64,000 bases of DNA, taken from NCBI RefSeq assembly GCF_947242115.1, contig NC_074712.1:49237338-49301337 (forward strand). Reading direction: 5' to 3'. The DNA comes from Biomphalaria glabrata (taxonomy: Eukaryota > Mollusca > Gastropoda > Planorbidae). This document shows positions 46,271 to 58,700 of this stretch, one piece after another. Within the stretch, counting starts at the first letter, position 1, and every line of letters starts with the position of its first letter. The translations under genes were made by a program, and so were the position numbers. The notes under the pieces were generated by a model, which was not told the DNA's origin, searched no databases, and saw only the letters and a list, made by a program, of their open reading frames with translations.

Positions 46271-46599
46271 AATGCGCATTCGAAATTAAAATACCCAGAT
46301 TTAAGTATTAATATACCCATATTGGTAGGGCCGCGTTAATCATTTATTAGATCTATTAAAGCATGTCTATATAAAAGATATTATTATTAAAAAAATATAT
46401 TATTATATAAAAGATATAGTTGTTAATATTTACTAAAAAAATTAAAATAATGAATTTTTTACTTTTGCCAATTAACACTCTGGCTGGCAAAAAGGATGAC
46501 TCCTCAATACTGTGAAAAGACGATAACTGCATGAGTTGGTTTGGAATTGTATTTTGTAAGACTAACTTTAAAAAAAATATCCATTAAGAGAATAAACGA

Positions 46600-46744
46600 A
46601 AAAAGGTTTGTCAGAAGAAAAGCTGGCTGGACTACGCAAATAATGGAACAGCCTCTCTCTCTTCTTAAGAACATTGGTGACCGGGAAAAGTGGAGGATTT
46701 AGTTACGCGGGACAGAGGATAATGATTTCATGTACATAAAAAAA
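46600..46744 (+). mobile_element. Degenerate LINE C-terminal fragment
   Basis: Plus frame reads RRKAGWTTQIMEQPLSLLK then NIGDREKWRI, like the LINE end at 36460-36700. Confidence 0.5.
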
Positions 46745-47103
46745 AATCCAGATTTTGTGTAAAATACCCAAATGTGAAAGTACTGAAAACAGCTATTTTA
46801 ATGGGGTGGCCTTAAAAAAATTACTTTTGTGACGATCCCTTATTCAGGAAAATTTTATAAATCACAAAACATTGTGAGAAAATGGATGAAGTTTTTAGAG
46901 ATCTAATAAAATAAAGCGTAGGAAAGTTTTACTCTCATTGAAGGTCAGTCCAAGTGACTGGAGGAGTAAATTTCTTCTTTTGCATCCTCCTGAATTTCTC
47001 CATATTGCACCATGCGTGAAAATGATGCGCGACGGCACTCCCCTAGTAAAAACTAGGAGCTGTTGTTCCATTAGTATAGTTCCATGGTTAAACCATGGTT
47101 AAA
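46745..47103 (-). repeat. Dispersed repeat with duplicated GGTTAAACCATGG end, copy 2 (inverted)
   Basis: Reverse counterpart of 39338-39740: ttccattagtatagttccat, catgcgtgaaaatgatgcgc, gagaaaatggatgaagtttt, tttgtgacgatcccttattc. The duplicated ends of both copies point outward, 7.8 kb apart. I see no matching flanks, so the two were probably inserted separately. Confidence 0.8.
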
Positions 47104-47129
47104 CATATTGAGACCTTGATTCTAGACTA

Positions 47130-49380
47130 AGTTAGAAAAGATGCGAATATGTCACTATCTGTGCACCAAACCTTCCTAAGTCACAGAGCAAATCATTACG
47201 TAGGTGACGTGTGCAAACACCTAAGGCCACGAAATCCGAGGGGTCTTGCGCCTACCAAAATCCAATGCAGACAAGCTCCAGGCTTTCAACAAAAAATGCT
47301 TATGACGCTAATGGGACTGGCTCAAAACACGTACACATTTTGAACCAAGTCGTAGAAATCCGTAAATTGTAGACATGTTTCTCAAGCGCAGAGAACTAGC
47401 TCAGAACTGAAACCTACAAAGTAAACATTAAAGAAGATCACAACAGAACAATACGCACAAAGATGAGAGGCGAAACAAACGTACTTCCCGAAAATGCTTA
47501 GGCACCACATTGCTTGAACTGTCATAGAAGAGAGCACATGGAGGCAAGAGGATTCCGAACAAGACGGTTACATTTCTTCCAAATTATAATCGCCCTATTG
47601 AATAGCAGAAGCGCTCATCTTGATATTCTTTGAGCATATAACACGTACGAATTTTGAGCCAAATCGTAGAAATCAGTAACTTGTAAACATGTTTTGCAAG
47701 CGCAGAGGCGGTGCACGGCGTAGGCGACGTGGGTAACCGCTCAAGGTCACGCGGTTGGACGGGCCTTGCGAAGAGACATAGAAAATACAAAAAAAAGCAA
47801 CGTAGACAAGCTCCAGGCTTTCAAAAAAAAAATGCTAAAGATATAGAATGGTTGCTAAGTTAGGAAAAAAATGTCCAACTTCAGCCTGTGGAAAACAGCT
47901 CAGTAAACAGTAAAAGAGTAAGAAATGAAAAGACGCAAATGGCTATGGACTGACCAGTCCATGCGAAAGAAAAAGGAAAAGTTTTTCTAAGCAGGCTCAG
48001 AACTGATACCTATAGAGTAAACTTTGAAGAAGATACAGAAGTAATAAAATTACAAAAGAAAGCTAGACAAGAAACGTAAAACAATAGTTGGCTCTATCTC
48101 TTGATTTGTTTCTAAGAATACATGTATGTATTAAGAAAAATTATGATTTTTTAGGTAATCGTAGTACAGATTTTTATTGATAACAAAAAGAATTTTTTTT
48201 TAAAAATTAAAAATAATCTCCGTCTATGTACTTGAACCCAAGGCCATTGGCTCTAAATGCCAACATACAACATAAATGCCACACGGCCGATACGAATCTA
48301 TCGAATTGAGGTTATATATACACACTTTGAATTAATTTTCCTTTCGAAAGATAAATCTATTTTTTTTTCTGCACTATTTTATAAATAATTCTTCAAAATA
48401 TTGAAAATGATTTGAATTTAACAATATATATATGATTTAAAAACGGATTAGTACAACAAAAAGTAAATGTCTTTTGCGGTTGACCTTTACAATTGTGAGT
48501 CTAGTAATACGTATATAAATTAAAAATAGATAACATCTTCTTTCCAACAGTTATCTGCCTTAGACGCATGACCTTTCGTACATAATTTTCGTAATACAAT
48601 GACATAGAGAACTCTTTTGACTTTTTATTAACCAAAATTTGCATTTTATGTTGTAAAATTTTTTTTAGTTTTTAATAAGTAGTAAAATTGGCATAGGTTT
48701 TTAAAATCTATTTTATTATTCTATATTATAAACAATTTAGATAACTACTTTTATTTTTTTATCTTTGAAAATTACAATTAAAATGTTTTTGAAAATTGTA
48801 CATTGCTCTTCAAAACCAAAATGACATTTATTCTGTTGTTTATATAAATTGAAGAAATTAAACGCTTCTATTGTACAGTGGGACATATATCACGTATGGG
48901 GGTCGACTGTACACCAAAGGCATTTGTTTTCGCAAGATGAAAGACGAAACAAACGTACTCCCCGAAAATGCTTAGGCACCATATTGCTTGAACTGTCATA
49001 GAAGAGAGCACATGGAGGCAAGCGGATTCCGAACAAGACGGTTAGACATTTCTTCCAAATTATCATCGCCCTATTGAATAGCAGAAGCGCTCATCTTGAT
49101 ATTCTGTGAGCATATAACACGTACGAATTTTGAGCCAAATCCTAGAAATCAGTAACTTTTAAACATGTTTTGCAAGCGCAGAGGCGGTGCAAGGCGTAGG
49201 CGACGTGAGTAACCGTTCAAGGTCACGTGGTTGGACGGGCCTTGCGAAGAGACATGGAAAGTACAAAAAAATTAATGTTGACAAGCTTTTTCAAAATATT
49301 GAAATTTATATGAATTTAACATTAAATATGATTTCAAACAGTATTAGTAAAAAAAAAAAGAAAATGTCTTTTGCGGTTGC
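47130..49380. repeat. Block of partly duplicated repeat units
   Basis: A stretch of about 350 bases at 47460-47830 (gaaacaaacgtacttcccga, gaagagagcacatggaggca, gcgcagaggcggtgcacggc) recurs at 48938-49285, offset 1477. A third, more distant unit lies at 47149-47420. A further piece (atgtcttttgcggttg, with its upstream aatttaacaatata box) is at 48395-48490 and 49290-49375. GC is locally higher. No convincing gene; a tRNA-like piece with tgggttcaagtacatag on minus lies at about 48225-48300. Confidence 0.65.
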
Positions 49381-50104
49381 AGCAATAGTTGTCACCCTTC
49401 TCGTCTTGAAAGTCACAACCACAAGACTCGCCCACAACACAGTCAAAGATAACGCTCCGATCCCCAGCGTCTTCGTCACCACTGTTTGTGCAGCCACAGT
49501 CCTGACCAGGCAACTTCTTCACCAACGAGTCTACAGGCAACTGCTCCTTCTCTAACGAGACAATTCCTCCTTTTGCTTGCGACACCATTTTATCACTTTG
49601 GTCTATTTGTCCTTCCACTAGAAATACACTTTCATCTACCTTGTTCCCCATCCTGTTAATTTGTTAACGAATGGCATCAATATTTTCCTGTATCTTGCCA
49701 ATGAGCGTAACAATCTCAGGCTCAATTTCAAATAGGTAGGTCTCCGGATCTTCATCGATCAGTTTTTGCTTAATCTCTTTAATTGAGAGTTGGTCTAGTT
49801 GTTTCAAAGATGCCGTTGTTATCGAATCCTACCTCCTCTCGTTGAGTCTCCTATAATCCCACTTCTGACACCAATGCAATAACTGAAGGGAGGCAACTCA
49901 ACGAGACATAGATGTTTATTTACATGGAGACATGACAAACACATAGAACATCTGCCTTGAACACAGCATCTTGATCTCGGTTCTAGACTTGGGCGGAAAA
50001 TCGTTCTCTTCTCGCTAATGTCAACATCCTTCCTAGTCTAGCCCCTAATAGTGCGCACCTTCTGCACTATCTTGGAAGGCCGTGTGCATGGCGGGGTTAT
50101 AACA
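49381..50104 (-). mobile_element. Fossil gypsy-type LTR retrotransposon, 5' end with one LTR
   Basis: A putative LTR of 230 bases (49875-50104) starts tgttataaccccgcc and ends agttattgca on the minus strand, with an AATAAA inside. Directly downstream is a primer-binding-site-like ttggtgtcagaagtggg, then a leader and the beginning of a gag-like frame (MGNKVDESVFLVEGQ). The rest of the element and the second LTR are missing, so it is broken and cannot be dated from LTR divergence. A Ty3/gypsy-type affiliation is inferred from the binding site and layout. Confidence 0.7.
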
Positions 50105-50109
50105 ATACA

Positions 50110-51360
50110 TATACATATATAGCCTACATATACATACATATATTTGTGTGTGTGTGTCCCGTCTGTTTTTTTTATGATCGATTGTAAAACTACACAAAAC
50201 TGTGCATTTATCAAATCCATTATTGTTACTTGATTTTGGGAATAATAAATATTTACCACTTAGAACAGAAACAATGTCATCAGCTGTGGCATGTCCACAG
50301 AAAATGTAATGAAAGTTATCTTTTAATCAAGTACCAACTTGATTATCATCCCAAAACCTCTAACAACCATTTATTTTCAAAGATTCATTAAAGAAAATTA
50401 CAAATGGTTGCTATTTCATTTTTAAAAATAAGAAACATTTTTAGAAATGCCTTCATAATGTGAATTCTCTGTGATGGAAATGTACATTTTTAGTTCCTCA
50501 TGGTGGGTATTTCAAGTAATGTTTTATTATTTTATTAACTTAACTTAAATCCTCCTCATAAACAGAGCCTGTAATATAAAGGCCTATTTGTATGTTGAAT
50601 GGACATTTGCTTTCTAAATAATGGCTTTTGGATGGGAGAGCGGGGTATAAGACCTATTAGCTTTTTTTTTTTTTTCAAGCAAAATTTCTTTTTCAACTAG
50701 ATTTATGTAGTTTCCTTGGCTTTTACAACCGAAATAACTTTTACGGACTTTTCAAAGCTGTGTGCGAAATGTTTTCGTTAAATCTACGTAGGCCCTACAG
50801 CTCTAGTAGAAGCTAGACTCAAAATTGATCTAAGTCACAAAATTCGCGGACTTTTCACGGCTGTGTGTAAATTATCTTCACTGAATCTACCGTAAATCTA
50901 GACTCTAGATCTAAACAACTAAAATTTGAGGACTTTTCACGGCTGTGTGAGAAATATCTTCAATGAATTTGCAGTAGATCTAGACCAAGATTCTAGTGGT
51001 TTAGCGTAAATAAATAGAGTCTAGATCTTATTCACTAAAATTCGCGGACTTTTCACTGCTGTTTGCGAATTATGTTCAATGAGTCTACTGTACATATAGC
51101 CTACACTCTAGACTCTAGACCTAAGTCACTTAAATTCGCGGACTTTTCACGGCTGTATGCCAATTATCTTCACTGAATCTACCGTAAATATACACTCTAG
51201 AATTTAGATTTAAGTCACTTAAATTTGCGGACTTTTCACGGCTGTGTGCGAATTATCGTCACTAGATTCTATTGATTTAGCGTAACTTGTGCAGTAAATC
51301 TACTGTATTTCTAGAGTAATCTACACATTAGATTATCGAGATGATTAAATTAAATAAAAT
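50110..51360 (-). mobile_element. Truncated inverted copy of the hairpin-unit DNA transposon
   Basis: Reverse counterpart of the inner right 1.3 kb of 56449-58439: actgtgcatttatcaaatcc, gaaacaatgtcatcagctgt, atggcttttggatgggag, then six spaced units with cggacttttcacggctgtgt. Neither terminal inverted repeat is present. Its left edge abuts the fossil LTR at 50104 and its right edge a SINE at 51386. Confidence 0.85.
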
Positions 51361-51385
51361 CTAACTCTAGTTAGGCTATTACTGG

Positions 51386-51522
51386 TCGTGCGGTTTGCGC
51401 AATGGACTGTCGTTTGAATTTATCGTTGTTCCCGGGCCGGGTTCAAACCCGCTGCCCGCTCCCATCCCCAGTCGTCCTGTGGGAGGTTTGGACTTGGAAG
51501 TAAACTATCTTCAACTCTGATC
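51386..51522 (+). repeat. tRNA-derived SINE, family 1
   Basis: Plus strand: ctggtcgtgcggtttgcgca (A box), ccgggccgggttcaaaccc (B box), cgctcccatccccagtcgtc, gaggtttggacttggaagta. It lies about 190 bases upstream of the d4-gene start codon. Confidence 0.85.
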
Positions 51523-51709
51523 TATAGATCTATACAATAAGTAGATTAGATGATCTAGTTCAACTTTTTTTTTTATTGAGTATTTAGATTTTATTAAAGA
51601 TCTTAGATCTATAATAATGGATTAACTATTTTATTCAACTTAAAAATATATAAAAAAAAGTAGTCAATATTTTGTTTCGTAAAGTTTGTTTTCAACTACA
51701 AATACTAAA

Positions 51710-52715
51710 ATGGCGTCAGACGCTGCGGATAGTGCTGTAATATTACAATGGTAAGATCATGGAAACACAATCATTTATTTCTAGATCTATTGTTCAGCAT
51801 ATTTCAAATTATAAAGTTTTATATCAATGTGTTAATTCTGATACAAATTTAGATTAGGTAGTATTTGACTAGATCTACATTCATTCATTCAACATTCTCA
51901 TTGAACAAATCAATTTTTTAAATTTTTAATTAAAGGGAAACTGAGACTCCATGGCAAAGCCAAATGGCTGAAATGGCTTGAAATGGTTTTTCAAATTTGA
52001 GTTATTGTCATATTTGAATTCTGCGTAAAAAGTTGTAATAGTAAACATTTAACCATGTTTTCTTTAAATGCTTAGAAACATTTATATTTAATAAATTAGA
52101 CAGTAAATTCTTGACATCTCCAAAAAACAGGGTGCATTGAAATTTTGTTTTTGATTTAGGTTAGTTAGGCATACGTCACTAACACTTCCATCAACAACAC
52201 TGAAAAGGAAACTATAGTAGATTATTATATTAGGCACACCGGCTGTATTCGGGAACTAGGTCAAATTTTTATTTTATTTTTTTATTTGGTGACGGTTTAA
52301 CTTACAAAAAAACTGAAAGCAGATTCTTATTCTGCAACTAAAGGACTATTCTTCTTCTTCTAGCCAGCTTTATTGCTGCTGAGCTGTGAGCTCTTTTGCA
52401 GACTGTGCCAAGGAAAAAAAGTGTGCTGTTTTCTTCAGTTGTTCAGCACTGCCGCTAAAGGACTATAAAAATAGCTGTGTTTCTTTGAATTACCACTCAT
52501 AGTCAAGATTTTATTTTAAAATAATTTGGGTCACTTCATGCTCCTATAATAAACGCAGTTTTTGTGCTTTCTCCTTTAGCGCACATTGAGCATCGTTAAG
52601 AAACACCACTATGTTATTGCTAATAATTATATCTGTGATAAAAATTATTTAGATTGTATTAAAAGAAGTAGATTAACTTCTGCAATATGTATTTATAGTA
52701 TATTGCCTCTCTCTG

Positions 52716-52747
<32 letters not shown>

Positions 52748-55700
52748 AGGGGTGCACTGGATAGTCGCTCCGGCTTCTGCCGAATATCCGGCATTTTTTA
52801 CTATCTGGTGCTATTCGGCTCCGGTCGGATATCACTACCGGATAGTAAAAAATACACCTATTTAATATGCATAAAGTGGACCTCGTTCCATTAATGTCTG
52901 TTGTAGAATGTATTAATGTTTATATTAAATTAAAATAATGTGCTTAAAAATAGAGCCATTATGAATATGCACCAAACATCGTTTATTATAAATATAAATA
53001 GAAATGAAACTTTACATCATAAATGCGCTTTACATACAGAGCAGCAATGACTGACACTTTTTTCAATTTTTCTTGACCTTTGAGTAGGTTAGTTAACATG
53101 TTAAAATGCTACATTCCTTGACTACGTCATGCTGACCAGACGTCTGTCTAGCTGTGCGGGTATATCTCCAGAGGTAGAGATGAACAACTCCCACCCCCTT
53201 TTATTTGTTTAGTCCATCACATTGATTTTTTTTTATAGGCAGGTGACCACAAGTTAAATGCGATGGACGTAGGTTTAATGTCAGCGTATTGACACTCTCT
53301 AGAGGTCACACCTTTGGAGGGAACTGAGTTTGTTTATTTAGTAGTTAATCTTTATTAAGGGGGCTGGACTACCATAGTCACACCTCTAAGGTAACCAGGT
53401 ATATTTCCAGATGAACAACTCCCTGCCCCTTTTATTTGTTTAGTCCATCACATTGAGTTCATTGATTGACAGGTGACCAAAGTCAGATACGTAAGCACTC
53501 TCTAGAGGTCACACGAGGGAACTATGTTTGTTTACTTAGTAGTTAATCTTAATTGAGGGGTGGGGGGTGGACTGGACTTCAAGCCAAACATCTACACTGG
53601 TATCCGGACAAAGAGTTTGCTTATTTGGAGAAAAATCTTAATCACGTGGTTGGACTAGAGGCCACACCTTTTCAAGTGTGCCGAGTTACTTGAACATAAA
53701 TCTCAATTAGTAAGCTGGACTAAAGATCACACACACCTAAATGAGTGACCTTTAGCTACACAGAACACAAACCGCGAGATTATATAGCCCAGTAAGCCAG
53801 TAACTAATTATTTTGTAGAAGACTTTGTTAGCACGTTGTGTTTTTTCATTCTGGCTTAAAAAATGGTCAATGTCTATCAATAAATTGGGTGTCAAGGACC
53901 AAAGAAATAAAATAAAGAGTAGGAGGTGTTTAGCTCTCCATTTAAAGATAGCTCTGGTCGTGTCTTCTACAAAATAAGCTGTTAAGCTTGAATAAATCAA
54001 TCAGTAACAGAGTTTAAAACAATAACATATATAAAAGGAAAAAAAATAAAACCAACCAATATAGGTATATTATTTAACAGTTTCGTAAAATGTTCAGCAA
54101 CACAAGCTATTAACAAGACACTTAGGTATCCGGCTCCGGCCCTGGCTGAATATCAAATTTTACTATCCGGTCATATCCGGCCCTGGTCGGATATCAAAAA
54201 GTACTATCCTGTGTACCCCTAATATGTATATGTATATATATATATATATCGTTTATAGTTTATTTATTTATATATGCCTACCTATATAATCTATGTGTAG
54301 AAACAGACAGAAATAAATCTATTTAAATTATAGATCTATAAATTAATTATTATAATTTAATAAACATGATATTTTCAACTAGGCTACATGTATTCTCTGT
54401 CTCTTTCTTTTAATTCCCATGCAAGGTCCCTCTTCTTTTCATAATTTGGATGTTCGTTTTGTTACACCTTAACATCCCCTCCCTCCCATAGATGCTTTTC
54501 TTTGTCTTTTCATGACTCTCTCCCCCTTCCCTCCACTGCCTGTATGATAGGTTGTGACACTACACGTTTAGTGTATACATCTCCTCACCACCAGCTCTTG
54601 CCTGGCGTGATCACCTGCAGTGGGCATGGTCTCTGGCTTCAAATTAGCAGCCTGCACTTTTTCTTTCATTCATAAATTAGATTTTCTAGATATCTCGATC
54701 TAGGTCACGTTTATTGAAAAAAAATTTATTAATCCCAATAATATTTCTTATTATGATTTTGCCTTGTGCACTATAAGAGAATGTGTTAAATTCATTATTA
54801 TCATTGAAACGCCTCCTTTTTAAATTTTATTTAACAGCTAACAGTATGAATGTGATTGGAATGTCTTTCTAAAGATGTTTGGAAGCTTATTTTGATATAT
54901 CCACCAGCCTACGATCAAACAGGCTCATAATATAGCCTTCATCCCTTATACGGGTATGAATTGCCGGGGGAGGTTAAAACAATAGCTTTACATACTTGGT
55001 TACCGAGAATCTAAAAAACTGCCATCTGCTTTGGAAAAGCGGAACAAAAATACAGGAACGTATCTAAAATTGGACATGTGCAGTCCCGAAACATCGTTTT
55101 TAGCTCCAAACATAAAAACAAATTAATTATAAACAAAAAAAGCGACGTGTTTCTTAAAGGAGAATTCGATGAGCTGTGCCTTATATAAGAAGCTACTATA
55201 GATTTAACCAATCGTATCGCTTCATTTTTACAGGCTCTTGTGCTTAGTGACGGCCTGTTCCACAGACCAGAGCTATGGTACAGTTATAAATACATGTATA
55301 CTATAGGTAGATCTAAAAGCATTAGGATAACTAACTCGAGAAAAAAGTAACATTTTCATCTAAGCCTCTCCTTTTCTCAAGAAGTAAATAGATTGTGTGT
55401 CTGAGACTACGTGTAGTCGGTTATGACAAGACAACCAAGCGAAAGTGTGTGTTGAGTGGTCTGGCAAGAAAATACAGACTGCCGTGGTTAGTCAAGCATG
55501 TAAATCTACTTTTAATATGCATTTTTTCTTTGCTTACAAGATCCTAGATCTAACTCATAACTGCATAGACAAAAATATATTTCTTTTACGAGAATGTTAA
55601 CTTTGCTGTATGGTCTCCCGTTATACAATTTAAGTCAATATATTAAATTAGTAGGCTAGTGTGACGTCACATAGAAACCCTTTGAATGTATGGCTGTTTT

Positions 55701-58700
55701 TGGATGCGCAGGAAAATTACGTCAGAAAAACATCAATTAATAAGTTATTATTACAAATTTAAAAAAAAAATTTATTATATTCATTATCTGTAAATCAAAA
55801 CACATATCAAAAATTGTCAAAACTATTGGAGTTTCCTCTAATATTTTATAATTTATCACATGGTCACTAATTCACAAATCAAACTAATTGTCACTAATGT
55901 GTAAATTGTAACTACTTACACTTACAGAATATGAGAATGAAAGAGCCTTTAGCCTTTAACTTTAAGACAAGAGGATGAAAAATGCTTTCCAAAAAACACC
56001 AAATTTATTATGCTAGCATTATTCAAATTATTGGTTCAAAAGTTATTGTGATTTTAAGTTTGTCCGAAGCGTCCTGACATCCTATAGATTAGTATAGATG
56101 GACTTATTATAATCTATAAAATATAAAGAAATAAAAAAAAGTCATACACTAGAGTTAGACTCTATTAATATAGAGACAGTAGTCTTAGAGTACTGCTAGT
56201 ACTGAGTAAGACTAACTAGTAACTTTGACTAAGACTAAGAGACTGACTTAGAAGAGAGTCAACTAGATAATAGATAGATCTATTATGAAAGTTACTAAGT
56301 ATGATAGTAATGTATCTCTACTCTTACTTCTTAGAGTGACTTCGAGTAGTTATAGTCTAGTAGGCCTACTACTAACTAGATTAACTAGAGTAAAGTTCGA
56401 ACATCGCAGATTTGTAGAGGTTCGAAAGGTTAACTTTTTTATTAGAATCAGGGTTCGTAGCGCTCCTAAAATCTCCTAAAAAATGAAAAGTCTCCTAAAA
56501 TCCTAAAATTCTCCTAAAAATTGCCGAAAGTCTCCTAAAATTTTGTCCACTCTCCTAAAATTTTTACCCAATATTTTTTTAAAATATAATTTTGCTTATT
56601 TCTTGCTAAAAATGTGAGGGGAAAAACAACAGCGTAACTAGGCATTCTGATCGCATGACCTTACGGGCTGGCTGTGTTAATGAGCTGACCAGTGACGCGT
56701 CTACACCGCCTTTCACCTTTAGTGAAGCGCGACCTCGTGATTGAAGATGGCCTTGGCTCAAGCAAGCATTTCACCTGGCAGTATTTTTCTGAAATCATTT
56801 ATTGTTACCACTAAAGACGCGCTAGATCTAGTCTGTAGTGACTATTGCCTATAATTAGAGCAATTACAAGACTAATTTGTAGGCTACACTCCTCCGGGCC
56901 CTCCCTCACCTAAAATCTTCTTGTTGTAAGTGTAAGACTAAGAGTGACTTCGCGTTGAAAGTCCGTAAATCTTCTAGATCTAGCTAGTATCTAGTAACTG
57001 TAATAGTATTTAGATTTAGATCTAATTTAGATCTAGTGAAGATAATTCGCACCTAACCTGAAAACTCCGTGAATTTTTGTCAATTTAATGATCTCGATAC
57101 ATCTAATGTCTAGATTACTCTAGAAATACGCTAGATTCTAGATTTACGCTAAATCACTTTGAGTCTAGTGAAGATAATTAGCACAAAGAAGTGAAAAGCC
57201 CGCAAATTTAGACTCTAGATCTACGGTATATCCAGTGAAGATAATTCGCATACTGCCGCGAAAAGTCCGCAAATTTTTGTGACTTAGATCTAGACTCTAG
57301 ATCTACGGTATATTCAGTGAAGATAATTCGCACACAGCCGCGAAAACTCCGCGAATTTTAGTGACTTATGTCTAGACTCTAGATTTACTCTAAATCACTA
57401 GAATCTAGTGAAGATAATTCTCACACAGCCGTGAAAAGTCCGCAAAAATTAGTGACTTAGAGTTAAAGTCCTCGAATTTTAGCGAATTAGCTTTAGAGTC
57501 TAGATCTTCTGTAAATTTAGGGAAGATAATATTCACACAGCAGTGAAAAGTCCGCGAATTTTCGTGACTTTGATCTAGACTCTAGATTTACGCTAAACCA
57601 CTAGAATATATATAGTGAAGATATTTCTCTCACAGCCGTGAAAAGTCCGCGAATTTTAGCGACTTAGATCAAGAGTCTAGATCTACTGTAGATTTAACGA
57701 AAATATTTCTCATTCAGCTGTGAAAAGTCCGTAAAAATTATTTCACTCGTAAAAAGCCAGGGAAACTATATGGTTGAAAATGATTCTGCTAGGAAAAAAA
57801 AACGCGAATAGGTCTAAATCCCCCCCCCCCCCAATCCAAAAGCCATTTTTTAGTAAGCAAATGTCAACTAAACATTCAAATAGGTCAATATTGCCCTATA
57901 TATTACTGGCTCTGTTTATGAAAAGGATTTAAGTTAACTAATAGAAGAATAAAACATTACCTCAAATGCACACCATGACTCTAGTATCTATAAGATACAC
58001 ATAGGAACTAAAAATGTATATTTCCATCACAGAGAATATACATCATGAATTAGGCATCTCTAAGAATGTTTCTAGTTTAAAAAAAAATTGGAAAAGTAAC
58101 CATTTGTAATGTTTTTAAATAAATCTTTGAAAAAAAAATGGTTGTTTGAGGTTTTGGGATGACAGTCAAGTTGTTACTAGATTAAAAGATAACTTTCATT
58201 ACATTTTCTGTGGACATATGCACAGCTGATAACATTGTTTCTGTGGCATATTGACAAGATATTTATTATTTTAAAAATCAAATAACAATAATTGATTTGA
58301 TAAATGCTTAGTTTTGTGTATGTTTTACTATGTATCACACAAACGGATAGGAAACACACACACACATCATACATTTCATCCTTAAAAAACCTCTTAAAAT
58401 CTCCTAAAATTTTTTCATGGAAAAGTGCTACTAACCCTGTAGAATGTTTACTACTATATTGCTACTACGCATGCACCTTTTTTTTTCACGTCTGCTACGT
58501 TTTGCTTCCTTTTCCTTGACAAAGAAAAGTTCATTGTCAGGACAAATTTGAGAGGTATTGGAACCCTAAACACAACCATCAAAACTTATTTACTAAAAAA
58601 CACCTTAACAAAAGAATCAAATCCACTGGAGCTCAAAGTAGGCACGCTTGAAACAATTGAAAGCTATAAAAAAACAGCTATTCATATTTATACAGACGGA

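Noticed and set aside
39338-47103. A single 7.8 kb transposon with long inverted ends
   Set aside because: No matching target duplication, no transposase, and the enclosed DNA contains unrelated SINEs and a candidate host exon; kept only as a finding to test.
47149-47790. Short frames in the 47-49 kb block
   Set aside because: They fall in duplicated non-coding units and differ between copies in frame and stops.
58304-58519. Short frames at the right edge of the DNA transposon
   Set aside because: They lie across the terminal repeats and are not shared by the inverted copy.
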